From NCBI GenBank assembly GCA_030440445.1, contig CP098528.1, positions 3,720,001 to 3,784,000 of the forward strand: 64,000 nt of DNA, in the 5' to 3' direction. This document shows, piece after piece, positions 1-8,070 of the stretch (position 1 is its first letter; each line of letters opens with the position of its first letter). A program made the translations under genes and the position numbers. Under the pieces are notes generated by a model. It was not told where the DNA came from, did not search any database, and worked only from the letters and a program-made list of their open reading frames with translations. This DNA comes from Halomonas sp. KG2. Its GTDB lineage: Bacteria > Pseudomonadota > Gammaproteobacteria > Pseudomonadales > Halomonadaceae.

Positions 1-450
1 AAGCAATCGGGGCTGGTGACGCTGGTAGAGCGCCGTAGCGGCTATCTGCTGGCGGCGAGGTTGCCCAGGGTCTCAGCGGAGCTGACGCAAGCGGCCATGA
101 TCCGGCTGTTGAAGCCTCGCCGGGGTGCTGTGAAGACCATCACCCTAGACAACGGCTCGGAGTTCGCCGGCCACATAGCCGTAGGCAAGGCGGTGACCGC
201 AAAGACCTACTTTTGCGATCCCTACTGCTCTGGCCAGCGTGGGAGCAACGAGAATACCAATGGCTTGATACGGCAGTACTTCCCCAAGGGAACAGACTTC
301 CGCCAGGTCACCGATGCCGAGCTGCGCAAGGTGGTCGAGAAACTAAACGACCGCCCTCGAAAGCGACTCGGTTACCGGACACCGGCACAGGTGTTTCTGG
401 GGGAGTACTCAGGAGCCCTGGACACAGCAGGTGCTGCACTTATTGCTTGA
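1..450 (+). CDS. IS30-family transposase, C-terminal part (cut by window edge)
   Basis: The reading frame is open from base 1, so the gene begins outside the window. The visible ~149 residues carry the end of a DDE integrase core: the TLDNGSEF motif holds the second catalytic Asp and the NENTNG segment the catalytic Glu, followed by NDRPRKRLGYRTPAQVF. These motifs are typical of IS30 transposases, which cut and join the ends of their own element. Nothing shows whether the element is complete. The right terminal inverted repeat should lie in 451-574 but cannot be placed without the left end. Confidence 0.9.
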   Translation, partial: KQSGLVTLVERRSGYLLAARLPRVSAELTQAAMIRLLKPRRGAVKTITLDNGSEFAGHIAVGKAVTAKTYFCDPYCSGQRGSNENTNGLIRQYFPKGTDFRQVTDAELRKVVEKLNDRPRKRLGYRTPAQVFLGEYSGALDTAGAALIA

Positions 451-521
451 ATTCAGGAAAGAAAGCAACACCGTGAAATAACACCTCTAGCCTAGCAGTG
501 ATTGGTTAGGTTTGCGTAATT

Positions 522-536
522 TACCCTCGGTGGGTA
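522..536. repeat. Small inverted repeat after the IS30 gene
   Basis: TACCC and GGGTA flank a 5-base loop, within an AT-rich context. It lies between the IS30 gene and the 3' end of the YqhA-type gene, so it could be a weak terminator or part of the IS30 element end. The rest of 451-574 shows nothing recognisable. Confidence 0.25.
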
Positions 537-574
537 TTAAATTGCTCTCTTAAGAGAAAATACGACGATTCGTC

Positions 575-1173
575 TCACTCCCCCTTATGCCCTAGGCTCA
601 TCAGATAAAGCGCTGCGGCCAGCGCCAGCACCGAAAGCGCGAGGTAGATAGCTTCCAGTGGCGTTGTGAAACGGATATCCACCACGGCGCGGAAAAACTC
701 AATAATCACCGCCAAAATCACCACGCGGGCAATCTTGTCCTTGAGCTGATCCAGCGAGCCTACGTTAAACGGATGTTTGGGATAACGCACTTCCGCCTGA
801 TCGATACGGGAAACAAACAGCCGATAGATCCCTAGCCCAAAGATCAGCAGCACAATCGCTATTAAATAAACATCAACGGCGATGATGATGTCCGGCACCA
901 GGGTATCGTGGATATCTTGAGAACTATCCACCAGATAGTAACGCAGTACGTCGCCCACCACGGTTAAGATATCCAGCGTACCCACAATAAACAGCATCAG
1001 TGAAACAGGCTCGGCACTACCGCCAGCATTACTAGAAAGCGAGAATTCCACAGCACCGTTTCAATTCGCCGCTCCCAGGGGGATTGCTCACGGGGCGTTT
1101 TGGGCGCAGGCGGCAGTGCTGAATGTGGCGATGGTGAATTCGATGATGACTCAGACGGTGCTGGATCAGACAT
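575..1173 (-). pseudogene. YqhA/UPF0114 family membrane protein, frameshifted
   Basis: The downstream frame encodes most of a YqhA-type integral membrane protein: LMLFIVGTLDILTVV, then a second helix IAIVLLIFGLGIYRLFV, the LDQLKDKIARVVILAVIIE stretch and a final helix. The natural N-terminus is in another frame. An ATG at 1173 with an AAAGGAG site reads a Ser/Pro-rich leader and then WERRIETVLWNSRFLVML, the expected first helix, until a TGA at 997-999. The total of 599 bases is one short of a whole number of codons, so a single missing base near 1000-1010 explains both halves. The alternative GTG start at 1051 would give a Gly/Ser stretch in place of helix 1. A sequencing error or a real mutation would look the same. 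The family's function is not established. Confidence 0.8.
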
Positions 1174-1237
1174 GGTGCGTGCTTGCTCCTTTAAACAGCC
1201 ACCAGCTTAGGCGACATTAGGATGATCGTACGCGAAT

Positions 1238-1831
1238 TTATAGCACGTTGATCAGCACAACCGTAAACGTCACCCCGGTGAGTAGAAAACCCAGCGAGAG
1301 CATAATGCCGTCTCTAGCGACTAAGCCTAAACCAAACAGGGTAAGCGCTAAGCCCGCACCGTTGGCGCTAAACGGAATAAACTCCATCGGCGGCATGGCT
1401 AACGCGATAAGCAAGCACATCACGGCGGTGACGCGTATCCCGATATAGCCGGTCATCCACGCTAGGCGCACACCTAGTAAGCTATCCACCCACCTGGCAG
1501 GCTTCTTCATGTAGTGAATAGCTTTATCGAATTTGTTGCGGGAAAGCGAACGGCTTAATAACCATTTGGGTAGCCAGAACGTCTCTCTTCCCAGCAATAA
1601 TTGTACCGACGTGAGCAACACCAACGCCGCCATAAGCGTTGGCATGCCGGGGATATCACCAATAATGGGTGCAAGTGTGATTAGCCCAGCAAGCAACAAG
1701 AGTGGCCCAAATGAACGCCTGCCCACCGCGTGAACCACGTCGTCTACGCTTACCTTGGCTTTTTCACGCTCCATTCGCTCCATGGTGTTAATCAGTTCGG
1801 TTAAGTTCGATGCATCCTGCATATCACTCAT
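1238..1831 (-). CDS. ExoD-family exopolysaccharide synthesis protein
   Basis: This 197-residue protein has the ExoD layout: a short cytoplasmic N-terminus (EREKAKVSVDDVVHAVGRRSFGPLLLLAGL), then four or so hydrophobic helices with the PIIGDIPGMPTLMAALVLL segment characteristic of the family. ExoD of rhizobia affects exopolysaccharide production and alkali tolerance. The biochemical role is unknown, and many marine and halophilic bacteria carry homologues away from polysaccharide genes. It lies between the TerB-type gene and the broken YqhA-type gene on the same strand. The family call is firm; the physiological role here is open. Confidence 0.8.
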   Translation of the reverse strand: MSDMQDASNLTELINTMERMEREKAKVSVDDVVHAVGRRSFGPLLLLAGLITLAPIIGDIPGMPTLMAALVLLTSVQLLLGRETFWLPKWLLSRSLSRNKFDKAIHYMKKPARWVDSLLGVRLAWMTGYIGIRVTAVMCLLIALAMPPMEFIPFSANGAGLALTLFGLGLVARDGIMLSLGFLLTGVTFTVVLINVL

Positions 1832-1909
1832 TGGCGTTTCGGCGCTCCGAGTCCTTTATCAATGGCTATGTCGACGGCTGGGGTTTTCTGCTGAGCCGGG
1901 AGGGAGCCG

Positions 1910-2362
1910 CTAAACCTGAGGCGTGCTGGCAAGCTTGCTGCGAATAAAGTCGCTATGGCTAACGTGTAAAAGATCTGCCAGCCGCCGGATACGGTGCTCT
2001 TCGAGCGGGTCGATACTGCCGTCTGCCCAAGCAAGCTGCCACATTAACGCTACCAACTCGCAGCGCTGCTCATAACCGTAGTGCTCTTTTATCAGGCTAA
2101 CAAACTGGTAATGATCGACGGCATCATCCACTTCTGCTTCCGCCAACGTCATTAACTCGTTAACGTCGCTCTCACTTAAATGGTAGCGATTGATTAACAT
2201 CTGCTTCAGTGCGGCGCGTTCAGCATCGCTTTTCTCGTAATCGGCACGCATTACCTCACAAAGCAGCGCCGCCGTTGCGAGTTCTAGCGTCAGGGTTTGA
2301 TTATCACGCTGCTCAGGTTCTGCCAGCGCGCGTTGGAAGAAATTGCTAATGGCATCCAGCAC
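1910..2362 (-). CDS. TerB-family (tellurite resistance-like) protein
   Basis: The 150-residue protein is all-alpha and acidic. It matches TerB-like proteins: ELATAALLCEVMRADYEKSDAERAALKQML near residues 25-55, and the second half-repeat MWQLAWADGSIDPLEEHRIRRLADLL near 105-130, where Asp/Glu residues form a metal-binding motif. TerB domains occur in tellurite-resistance operons but also alone as probable metal- or membrane-associated adaptors. There is no terA, terC, terD or terZ beside it, so a tellurite role is not supported. It starts from an ATG with a GGAG-type site and is co-oriented with the exoD-like gene, about 80 bp away. Confidence 0.8.
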   Translation of the reverse strand: MLDAISNFFQRALAEPEQRDNQTLTLELATAALLCEVMRADYEKSDAERAALKQMLINRYHLSESDVNELMTLAEAEVDDAVDHYQFVSLIKEHYGYEQRCELVALMWQLAWADGSIDPLEEHRIRRLADLLHVSHSDFIRSKLASTPQV

Positions 2363-2445
2363 GGTTTCTCTCCTGTTAATAAACCTGCCACTTCGACTGG
2401 CGATATGGCACTTAGTGCCCTTTACGCCTAAGCGCCCACCCTCAC

Positions 2446-2472
2446 CTCACTACTCACTACTCACTACTCACT
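2446..2472. repeat. Heptamer tandem repeat, left arm
   Basis: About four units of ACTACTC in register, ending just before the IS3 element. A related heptamer tract lies on the other side of the element (3737-3778), so the insertion sequence probably landed inside one longer tract. Confidence 0.8.
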
Positions 2473-2519
2473 TGGAATGCCCCTGAAAAAGTAGACACCT
2501 TTTTCAGAGAGAAGGTGTT

Positions 2520-2837
2520 ATGAAATATAAGCGTAGCCCCAGGTATTCCGATGAGTTTAAACGTGAAGCCGTGCAAACGTCACTCTCTTCACCGCAGACG
2601 CAGACAACGCTTGCTGCCAAACTATGTATACATCCAAATACATTAAGTCGTTGGCGCAAGGAGTTGACCATGGATCACACATCGTCTGACAAGAAAATTG
2701 CCAATGATGGCCCTGAAAAAAGCGTTCAGGAGCTTGAAAATGAAATCAAGAGATTAAAAAAGCAGCTAAGAAGATCCCAGCTGGAGACTGAAATTTTAAA
2801 AAAGGCGGACGAGTACTTTATCAAGCACGGCAAGTAA
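2520..2837 (+). CDS. IS3-family transposase OrfA
   Basis: A 105-residue DNA-binding subunit. The N-terminus has a helix-turn-helix of the IS3 OrfA type (YSDEFKREAV ... LCIHPNTLSRWRKEL). The C-terminal half (EKSVQELENEIKRLKKQLR) is a leucine-zipper coiled coil used for multimerisation. It starts from an ATG preceded by GAGAAGG. The gene ends 29 bp before the first in-frame Met of OrfB; a slippery sequence near its 3' end fuses the two products. Confidence 0.93.
   Translation: MKYKRSPRYSDEFKREAVQTSLSSPQTQTTLAAKLCIHPNTLSRWRKELTMDHTSSDKKIANDGPEKSVQELENEIKRLKKQLRRSQLETEILKKADEYFIKHGK
2798..2804 (+). promoter_or_regulatory. Programmed -1 frameshift site of IS3
   Basis: The heptamer A_AAA_AAG is in the correct register in orfA (codons AAA at 2799 and AAG at 2802). 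Slipping back one base after it gives an open frame that reads through to QVKFAFIEIHRQLRWP and on into OrfB, matching the normal N-terminus of IS3 OrfB. This signal produces the OrfAB fusion, the active transposase in this family. Confidence 0.85.
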
Positions 2838-2866
2838 AATTTGCTTTTATTGAGATCCATCGCCAG

Positions 2867-3697
2867 TTGCGGTGGCCGCTCTCAATAACTTGTGAAGTAC
2901 TCGGTGTCTCTCGCTCAGGTTACTACCGATGGAAAGGTCGCCAACGGTGTCCTGGAAAAATGCAAAAGCGCCATCAAAGCATCACGTCTTTTTTGCTAGA
3001 GCGTGCCAAGAAAATGAACAGTGTGCCCGGTTATCGGAAGCTATGGATTGAAGCTCAAGATGAAGGGTACCGCTGCGGGAAGAATCAGGTTCAACGCCTC
3101 CTTCAAGAAGCAGGCTATCGTTCCTGTACCGCCTTGAAACCCGGGTATCGGCGCGCTGTGTCGACATTACCCGTTTTGCCTAACTTACTGAATCGGCGAT
3201 TTTCAGTTGGCGAGCCGAACAAGGTTTGGGTCTCGGATATTACCCAGATTCGCTGTAAGGAAGGATGGCTCTATCTGGTGGCGGTCATGGACCTTGGTAC
3301 CCGTCAAATCGTTGGTTATGCGCAGGGGGCAGTCAACAGTTCACAGCTGGTGTTAAACGCGCTGGAGTCAGCCTGGAAGCATTCTCAGCCGGTCGGAAAG
3401 GAATTGCTTTTTCATTCTGACCAAGGCACACAGTATCGCAGCGAAGAGGTGATGGCGTGGCTTAACGGCCGTGAGGTCACAATAAGCATGTCTCGCCGAG
3501 GAAATTGTTGGGATAATGCCTGTGCAGAAAGCTTTTTTGCCTTGCTCAAGAAGGAATGGACAAAGCCGCTAGGCACTATAGAACGAAGCGATATGGGCGA
3601 TGAGGTCCGATACTATATTGATGAGTTCTATCCAAAAATGAGAAGGCACATGGCGCTAGGAGGTCTCACTCCCAGCGCCTATGCTGCGAACAGTTAA
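2867..3697 (+). CDS. IS3-family transposase OrfB (catalytic domain)
   Basis: The 276-residue frame from the first Met carries the HTH_21-like region (VLGVSRSGYYRW) and the rve integrase core. The catalytic residues are Asp in VWVSDITQI, Asp in LLFHSDQGTQY, and Glu in DNACAESFFALLKKEW: the DDE triad with the spacing of IS3 enzymes. The true product is probably OrfAB, made by the -1 shift at 2798-2804, in which case the OrfB part begins upstream of 2867. The frame is uninterrupted. Confidence 0.93.
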   Translation: MRWPLSITCEVLGVSRSGYYRWKGRQRCPGKMQKRHQSITSFLLERAKKMNSVPGYRKLWIEAQDEGYRCGKNQVQRLLQEAGYRSCTALKPGYRRAVSTLPVLPNLLNRRFSVGEPNKVWVSDITQIRCKEGWLYLVAVMDLGTRQIVGYAQGAVNSSQLVLNALESAWKHSQPVGKELLFHSDQGTQYRSEEVMAWLNGREVTISMSRRGNCWDNACAESFFALLKKEWTKPLGTIERSDMGDEVRYYIDEFYPKMRRHMALGGLTPSAYAANS

Positions 3698-3736
3698 GCC
3701 CAAGTGTCTACAAAAATGGGGGCATACCACATACCA

Positions 3737-3778
3737 ACTCCTCACTCCTCACTATTCACCAATCACCAATCACTCCTT
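3737..3778. repeat. Heptamer tandem repeat, right arm
   Basis: Six consecutive heptamers (ACTCCTC twice, ACTATTC, ACCAATC twice, ACTCCTT) run into the stop codon region of yejK. The ACYATTC-like unit is the same type as the tract after mtnD at 33923-33957, read on the other strand. Confidence 0.8.
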
Positions 3779-4783
3779 ACGCTTCGCCAACTGCTCTTTT
3801 AGCTGCTTGGGCACTTGCTTGATAATCAGGCGATCCTGGTTTTCATCGTACTCAATGCTGGACCCGAGCAGGTGGGAGTCAAAGCTGATCGATACGCCCC
3901 CAGCGCGTCCGGTAAAACGGCGGAACTGACTGATAGTACGCTTGTCCGGCGGAATCTCTGGAGAAAGGCCGTAGTCAGCATTACGGATATGGTCGTAAAA
4001 CGCTTTGGGCTGCTTTTCGTCCACCAGCCCCGAAAGCTCTTCTAATGTCATTGGCTCGCCACGGCGCAGTTGCTCGTTGGCGTAGTCGACCAGGGTGTCG
4101 GTTTTTTCTCGGCTGGCTTCGTCGTCGTAGTCCTCTTTTTCGACGTAATCACTGAAGGCTTTCAACAGCGTGCGGGTTTCGGCAGGAGCATCAATGCCCT
4201 CTTCCATTCCCAACAGCGCTATCAAGCCATCGGCTAGCTTTTTGCCGCCGCGGTCTTTTAAAAACGATACATATTGGGCGCTTTCAGAATCGCTCTGCCA
4301 CTGGGTAAGGTTTACCCGTGCTGCCAAGGTGAGCTGGCTGGTATTAAGCTGCGCGGCGGGCACTGCTTGGTGCTCTGCGTTAATGCCAATACCTTCCCGC
4401 TGATGAACTAAGCCTAAAAACAGCGTCTCGGTATCGCCCTGGCGCAGATGTGCGAACACTAAGTAGCCGCTAACGGAGAGTTGCTCTTGCAGTGTTTGCG
4501 CCAAGCGTTCGGCAATCGCAATAGAAAGCTGGGTGAAATCCTGCTCTTCTGCCATATACGCCCGCAGCCAAGCGACCAGCGGACCAGCCTGCTCGCCCTG
4601 CTCAGCAAATCGCCCCCACCCTTTGGCTTTGGTGTTGTAGGTGTCATTTAGCGAATTCACCAAGCTTGCCATCACTGGGTCGTCGTTGGCCGCAGGCGTT
4701 GACGCAGGTGCCGCCGTGACGGTCAAACGTTCACCATCTAGTGATGGATCAAGGCGGTGCACAATACTTTGCAGTAGCGGCAT
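3770..4783 (-). CDS. yejK: Nucleoid-associated protein YejK/NdpA
   Basis: The 337-residue length matches E. coli YejK (335). The protein has the NA37 family layout: an N-terminal region ending near ALGMEEG, the catalytic-core-like segment SQYVSFLKDRGGKK (here SAQYVSFLKDRGGKK), and a C-terminal domain with FRRFTGRAGGVSISFDSHLLG. YejK binds the nucleoid, with a preference for double-stranded DNA, and has been reported to interact with topoisomerases. It is leftward and appears to be monocistronic, with the IS3 element just beyond its 3' end. Confidence 0.9.
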   Translation of the reverse strand: MPLLQSIVHRLDPSLDGERLTVTAAPASTPAANDDPVMASLVNSLNDTYNTKAKGWGRFAEQGEQAGPLVAWLRAYMAEEQDFTQLSIAIAERLAQTLQEQLSVSGYLVFAHLRQGDTETLFLGLVHQREGIGINAEHQAVPAAQLNTSQLTLAARVNLTQWQSDSESAQYVSFLKDRGGKKLADGLIALLGMEEGIDAPAETRTLLKAFSDYVEKEDYDDEASREKTDTLVDYANEQLRRGEPMTLEELSGLVDEKQPKAFYDHIRNADYGLSPEIPPDKRTISQFRRFTGRAGGVSISFDSHLLGSSIEYDENQDRLIIKQVPKQLKEQLAKRKE

Positions 4784-4836
4784 AAGCGGGAGTTACCTTT
4801 TTATCAAAAGAATAGCTAAATAAGACATCGGCGCAC

Positions 4837-5598
4837 TCAAGGCTTTAAGCGATAACCGGTGCGGAAAATCCAAGCAATGGTGGCAAGGCTGGCCGCAAGG
4901 AAGAGCATGATCATCGCCACACTGGCCGCTAAGCTGACATCGCTAATGCCGTAGAAGCTCCAACGGAACCCACTGACCAGGTAGACCACAGGGTTGGCCA
5001 GTGTCACGGTTTGCCAAAACGGCGGCAGCATATCAATGGAATAGAAGCTGCCGCCTAAAAACGTCAGCGGGGTAATCACCAGCAAAGGCACCAACTGCAG
5101 CTTGTCGAAACCATCTGCCCAAATGCCGATAATAAAGCCCAGCAGGCTGAAGGTGACGGCGGTCAGCACCAGGAAGGTGAGCATCCAAATCGGATGAGCA
5201 ATTTCCAGCGGCACAAATAAGCTGGACGTTGCCAGGATGATCAGCCCCAGAATGATCGATTTCGAGGCAGCCGCGCCTACATAGCCCACCACCACTTCTA
5301 AATAAGAGATGGGCGCTGAGAGAATTTCATAAATGCTGCCGGAGAACTTCGGGAAGAAAATCCCAAACGAGGCATTAGAGACACTCTGGGTAAGTAGCAT
5401 CAGCATAATCAGACCGGGCACAATAAAGGCCCCGTAGCTGACCCCGTTAATCTCGCTGATGCGTGAACCAATCGCCGCGCCAAACACCACAAAGTAAAGC
5501 GAGGTTGAAATCACTGGCGACACAATGCTTTGCAGCAAGGTACGGCGGGTACGCGCCATTTCCGCCATATAAATGGCACGAACGGGGTAGAGATTCAT
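4837..5598 (-). CDS. ABC-2 type transporter permease
   Basis: A 253-residue membrane protein with six predicted helices and the ABC-2 signature near the C-terminus ([21 protein letters not shown]). It resembles the YadH group. It forms the membrane part of an export system with the ATPase encoded just upstream; the two genes overlap by 4 bp (ATGA arrangement at 5595-5598), so they are translationally coupled. The substrate is unknown. YadGH-type pairs are annotated as drug or lipid-linked compound exporters on similarity alone. Confidence 0.87.
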   Translation of the reverse strand: MNLYPVRAIYMAEMARTRRTLLQSIVSPVISTSLYFVVFGAAIGSRISEINGVSYGAFIVPGLIMLMLLTQSVSNASFGIFFPKFSGSIYEILSAPISYLEVVVGYVGAAASKSIILGLIILATSSLFVPLEIAHPIWMLTFLVLTAVTFSLLGFIIGIWADGFDKLQLVPLLVITPLTFLGGSFYSIDMLPPFWQTVTLANPVVYLVSGFRWSFYGISDVSLAASVAMIMLFLAASLATIAWIFRTGYRLKP

Positions 5599-6530
5599 GG
5601 GCGCTCCTTTACCAAGTCGACGAAAATATCTTCCAACGAGCTTTGCCGGGTGTGCAGGTCTTTAAAGCCAATGCCCGCCCGTTCCAACTGGGTGAGCAGA
5701 GCAGAAATACCGCGTCCATCCTCTTCCTGACGGCCATCGTAGGTGTACACCAACTCATAGCCATCGGCTGCCAGGCTCAGCTCGTCTTGATCAAGGGATG
5801 CAGGCAGTGCGGAGAGCGGCGTGTGTAGCTGCAGTGTTAGCTGCTTGCTGCCAAGCTTTTTCATCAGCGCTGCTTTCTCTTCCACCAATACAATCTCACC
5901 GCGATTAATAACGCCAATGCGGTCGGCCATTTCTTCGGCTTCTTCAATGTAATGGGTGGTGAGAATGATCGTGACACCATTATCCCGCAGCCCGCGGACC
6001 ACTTCCCACATATCACGGCGTAGCTCGACGTCTACCCCGGCGGTGGGTTCATCTAGAAATAGAATGCGTGGTTCATGGGAGAGCGCTTTGGCAATCAATA
6101 CGCGGCGCTTCATGCCACCGGAAAGGGTCATCAAGCGATTGTTGCGTTTGTCCCACAAGGCCAGCGACTTAAGCACTTTCTCGATATGCGCTGGATTGGG
6201 CGGCTTACCAAACAAGCCTCGGCTAAAACTGACCGTGTTCCATACCGTTTCAAAGGCTTCGTTAGTCAGTTCTTGAGGCACAAGACCAATACGTTCGCGG
6301 GCCTGACGATAGTGGCTAACGCTATCATAGCCATCGACAACGACGTGACCTTGGGTTGGATTCACCAGCCCGCACACCACGCTGATTAACGTTGTTTTGC
6401 CCGCCCCGTTGGGGCCAAGCAGGGCAAAAATTTCACCGCGCTGAATGGTTAAATCCACACGGCTAAGAGCTTGAAAGCCACCTTCGTAGGTTTTGTTCAA
6501 GCCTTCAATAGTAATAATGGGATCGTTCAA
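5595..6530 (-). CDS. ABC transporter ATP-binding protein (YadG-like)
   Basis: The 311-residue ATPase drives the adjacent ABC-2 permease. Walker A is GPNGAGKTT at about residues 39-47, the signature LSGGMKRRV begins near 137, and Walker B ILFLDEP near 156-162. The C-terminal ~80 residues form the extension common in ABC-2 drug-export ATPases. I chose a TTG start at 6530 because GAGGAG lies 7 bases upstream and the protein then begins [10 protein letters not shown], like its relatives. An upstream ATG at 6558 would add residues with no family match. The two-gene operon reads leftward. Confidence 0.88.
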   Translation of the reverse strand: MNDPIITIEGLNKTYEGGFQALSRVDLTIQRGEIFALLGPNGAGKTTLISVVCGLVNPTQGHVVVDGYDSVSHYRQARERIGLVPQELTNEAFETVWNTVSFSRGLFGKPPNPAHIEKVLKSLALWDKRNNRLMTLSGGMKRRVLIAKALSHEPRILFLDEPTAGVDVELRRDMWEVVRGLRDNGVTIILTTHYIEEAEEMADRIGVINRGEIVLVEEKAALMKKLGSKQLTLQLHTPLSALPASLDQDELSLAADGYELVYTYDGRQEEDGRGISALLTQLERAGIGFKDLHTRQSSLEDIFVDLVKERP

Positions 6531-6588
6531 GGCGTGCTCCTCACACCGCGACAGCATTGCCGCGGTGCTTGACGGACGTTCGGCGCCA

Positions 6589-6867
6589 TTAACTGCGGCT
6601 AGTGATTTCCAACAGGTGGTAACCAAACTGGGTTTTGACCGGGCCGTGTACCTTGTTCAGCTCACCGCTGAAAACGACTTTGTCGAATTCCGGTACCATT
6701 TGGCCGGGGCCAAAGCTACCCAGGTCACCGCCTTGACGGCCAGAAGGGCAGCTAGAGTGCTGCTTGGCCACTTCTGCGAAATCACGACCGTTTTCGATCT
6801 CTTGTTTCAGTGTGTTGCACTGCTCTTCACTGCTTACCAAAATATGACGGGCGCTGGCACTTGCCAT
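6589..6867 (-). CDS. ppiC: Peptidyl-prolyl cis-trans isomerase C (parvulin)
   Basis: A 92-residue single-domain parvulin, the same size as E. coli PpiC (93). It has the family landmarks ARHILV at the start, [30 protein letters not shown] and FGYHLLEI at the end. It catalyses cis-trans isomerisation of prolyl bonds in the cytoplasm. The ATG at 6867 is preceded by AAGGAG; a longer frame would add an unlikely leader. Confidence 0.93.
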   Translation of the reverse strand: MASASARHILVSSEEQCNTLKQEIENGRDFAEVAKQHSSCPSGRQGGDLGSFGPGQMVPEFDKVVFSGELNKVHGPVKTQFGYHLLEITSRS

Positions 6868-6949
6868 AACAAACTCCTTATTAAAAAGCCCCAAAGCGGC
6901 GTATCAGTTTATCATGCTGGTACAGGGTTAGGCGCTAGCGTTAGCTTGA

Positions 6950-8041
6950 TTAAGGCCCAGCGAGCGCTCCGCTAAAACGTAGCGCCTCCCCAACACTTGC
7001 CAAGGCGCGTTCGTGGGCGCTTACCGAAAGCGGGCCTCGGCTACAAGCGACAATTACCCAAGGCCCCTGGGCTGAAGAAGTGCGTGAGGCAATCCCCGCA
7101 TCGCAACTGCGACGGTGCTGAGTGCCGGTCTTATGGGCAAAATGAATGTCGCTGCCCAAGCCTTGTTTCAAGCGGCGCTCGCCAGAGGAAGTACGGCTCA
7201 TTACCGCCAGCAGCGTTTGGCGCTGCTCGCTATTCAAATCCGCCATACCCCCATGGTGAAGCGAGGCTAGCATATCTCCGAAGGCGCGCAGCGTGCCTAC
7301 GTTCTCACCCGTAGCTTCATAGGCATCAAAGGCGCGGTCGTAGTCAGGTTGCTCGAAGGCATCTTGGCGCACGCTAAGGGCACGGGCTAACGCTACCGGC
7401 CGCTGGCTAACACTGTGCTTGCGCAGCGCCATAAAATCTAAACCACCTAAGCCTTGGGCATCTGGATGAAGCTGGCCATACACACCTTGGCGTACGCCAA
7501 CGAGCTTGCTAATCGGCCCTATATGATCGGGCTTTCCTCCGCTTGCGGCCACCATCGACGTTACCCGTGTATTTACTGCCTCAAGCCCTACACGATCAAT
7601 CAGCATATCCGACGCAGTGTTATCGCTAACGGTGATCATCTGTTCCAACAAATAACCAATAGAAATAGGCGTACCTGGGTCATGCCAGTTAACCGGGCCT
7701 GCGCCATCCACATAGTCGCTGCTTGCCAGGGTAATCCGCTCATCAAGAGCTAGCCTGCCAGCTTGGCGCTCGGCCAGCACTTGGGCAGCCACCGGTACCT
7801 TTATCAGCGAGGCCAAATACCATGGCTCATCGGCTTCCCAGGAATAGACTTCGCCACTGGCCAAATTCTGCACATACACGCCCAGCTGCCCACCAAACAC
7901 CTCTTCGATGGCGGCCATGCGGGCATTTAAGTCACCCTGCCAGCGGCTCTGTTTATCGACTTCATAATACCAATCTGCATGAACAGGCAGCGCTATTAAC
8001 AGCGCGACTACCATCAGCCCACGCTGTATCCAGTGTCGCAA
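6950..8041 (-). CDS. Exported serine hydrolase, class A beta-lactamase fold
   Basis: The protein has the three motifs of the serine beta-lactamase/D-Ala-D-Ala peptidase fold: S78-L-I-K81 (nucleophile and general base), S139-D-N141, and a C-terminal HKTGT. A signal peptide (residues 1-22, ending PVHA) directs it to the periplasm. At about 363 residues it is longer than typical class A beta-lactamases (~290), with extra sequence between SDN and KTG, so it is more likely a cell-wall or peptide hydrolase than an antibiotic-resistance enzyme. I chose the TTG at 8041 (GGGAG 7 bases upstream), which avoids a 40-bp overlap with the upstream gene. Confidence 0.78.
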   Translation of the reverse strand: MRHWIQRGLMVVALLIALPVHADWYYEVDKQSRWQGDLNARMAAIEEVFGGQLGVYVQNLASGEVYSWEADEPWYLASLIKVPVAAQVLAERQAGRLALDERITLASSDYVDGAGPVNWHDPGTPISIGYLLEQMITVSDNTASDMLIDRVGLEAVNTRVTSMVAASGGKPDHIGPISKLVGVRQGVYGQLHPDAQGLGGLDFMALRKHSVSQRPVALARALSVRQDAFEQPDYDRAFDAYEATGENVGTLRAFGDMLASLHHGGMADLNSEQRQTLLAVMSRTSSGERRLKQGLGSDIHFAHKTGTQHRRSCDAGIASRTSSAQGPWVIVACSRGPLSVSAHERALASVGEALRFSGALAGP

Positions 8042-8070
8042 ATCGTCAACTCCCGTTAGTTTGCTCGCGT

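Larger units (their letters stand above)
2478..3724 (+). mobile_element. Complete IS3-family insertion sequence
   Basis: The element is 1247 bp with imperfect terminal inverted repeats. The left end begins TGCCCC with GTAGACAC about 15 bases in; the right end, read in reverse, begins TGCCCCCA with GTAGACAC at the matching place. It carries orfA and orfB joined by a -1 frameshift signal, and all catalytic motifs are intact, so it may be active. No 3-5 bp target duplication is visible (TGGAA on the left, TACCA on the right). The element is visibly more AT-rich than its neighbours. It is inserted between the terB-like gene and yejK and breaks neither. Confidence 0.9.

Noticed and set aside
1910..2362. 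Tellurite-resistance operon
   Set aside because: Only a TerB-like gene is present; no other ter genes are nearby.
6950..8041. Antibiotic-resistance beta-lactamase
   Set aside because: The fold motifs are there, but the length and the extra insertion between SDN and KTG do not fit typical class A resistance enzymes.
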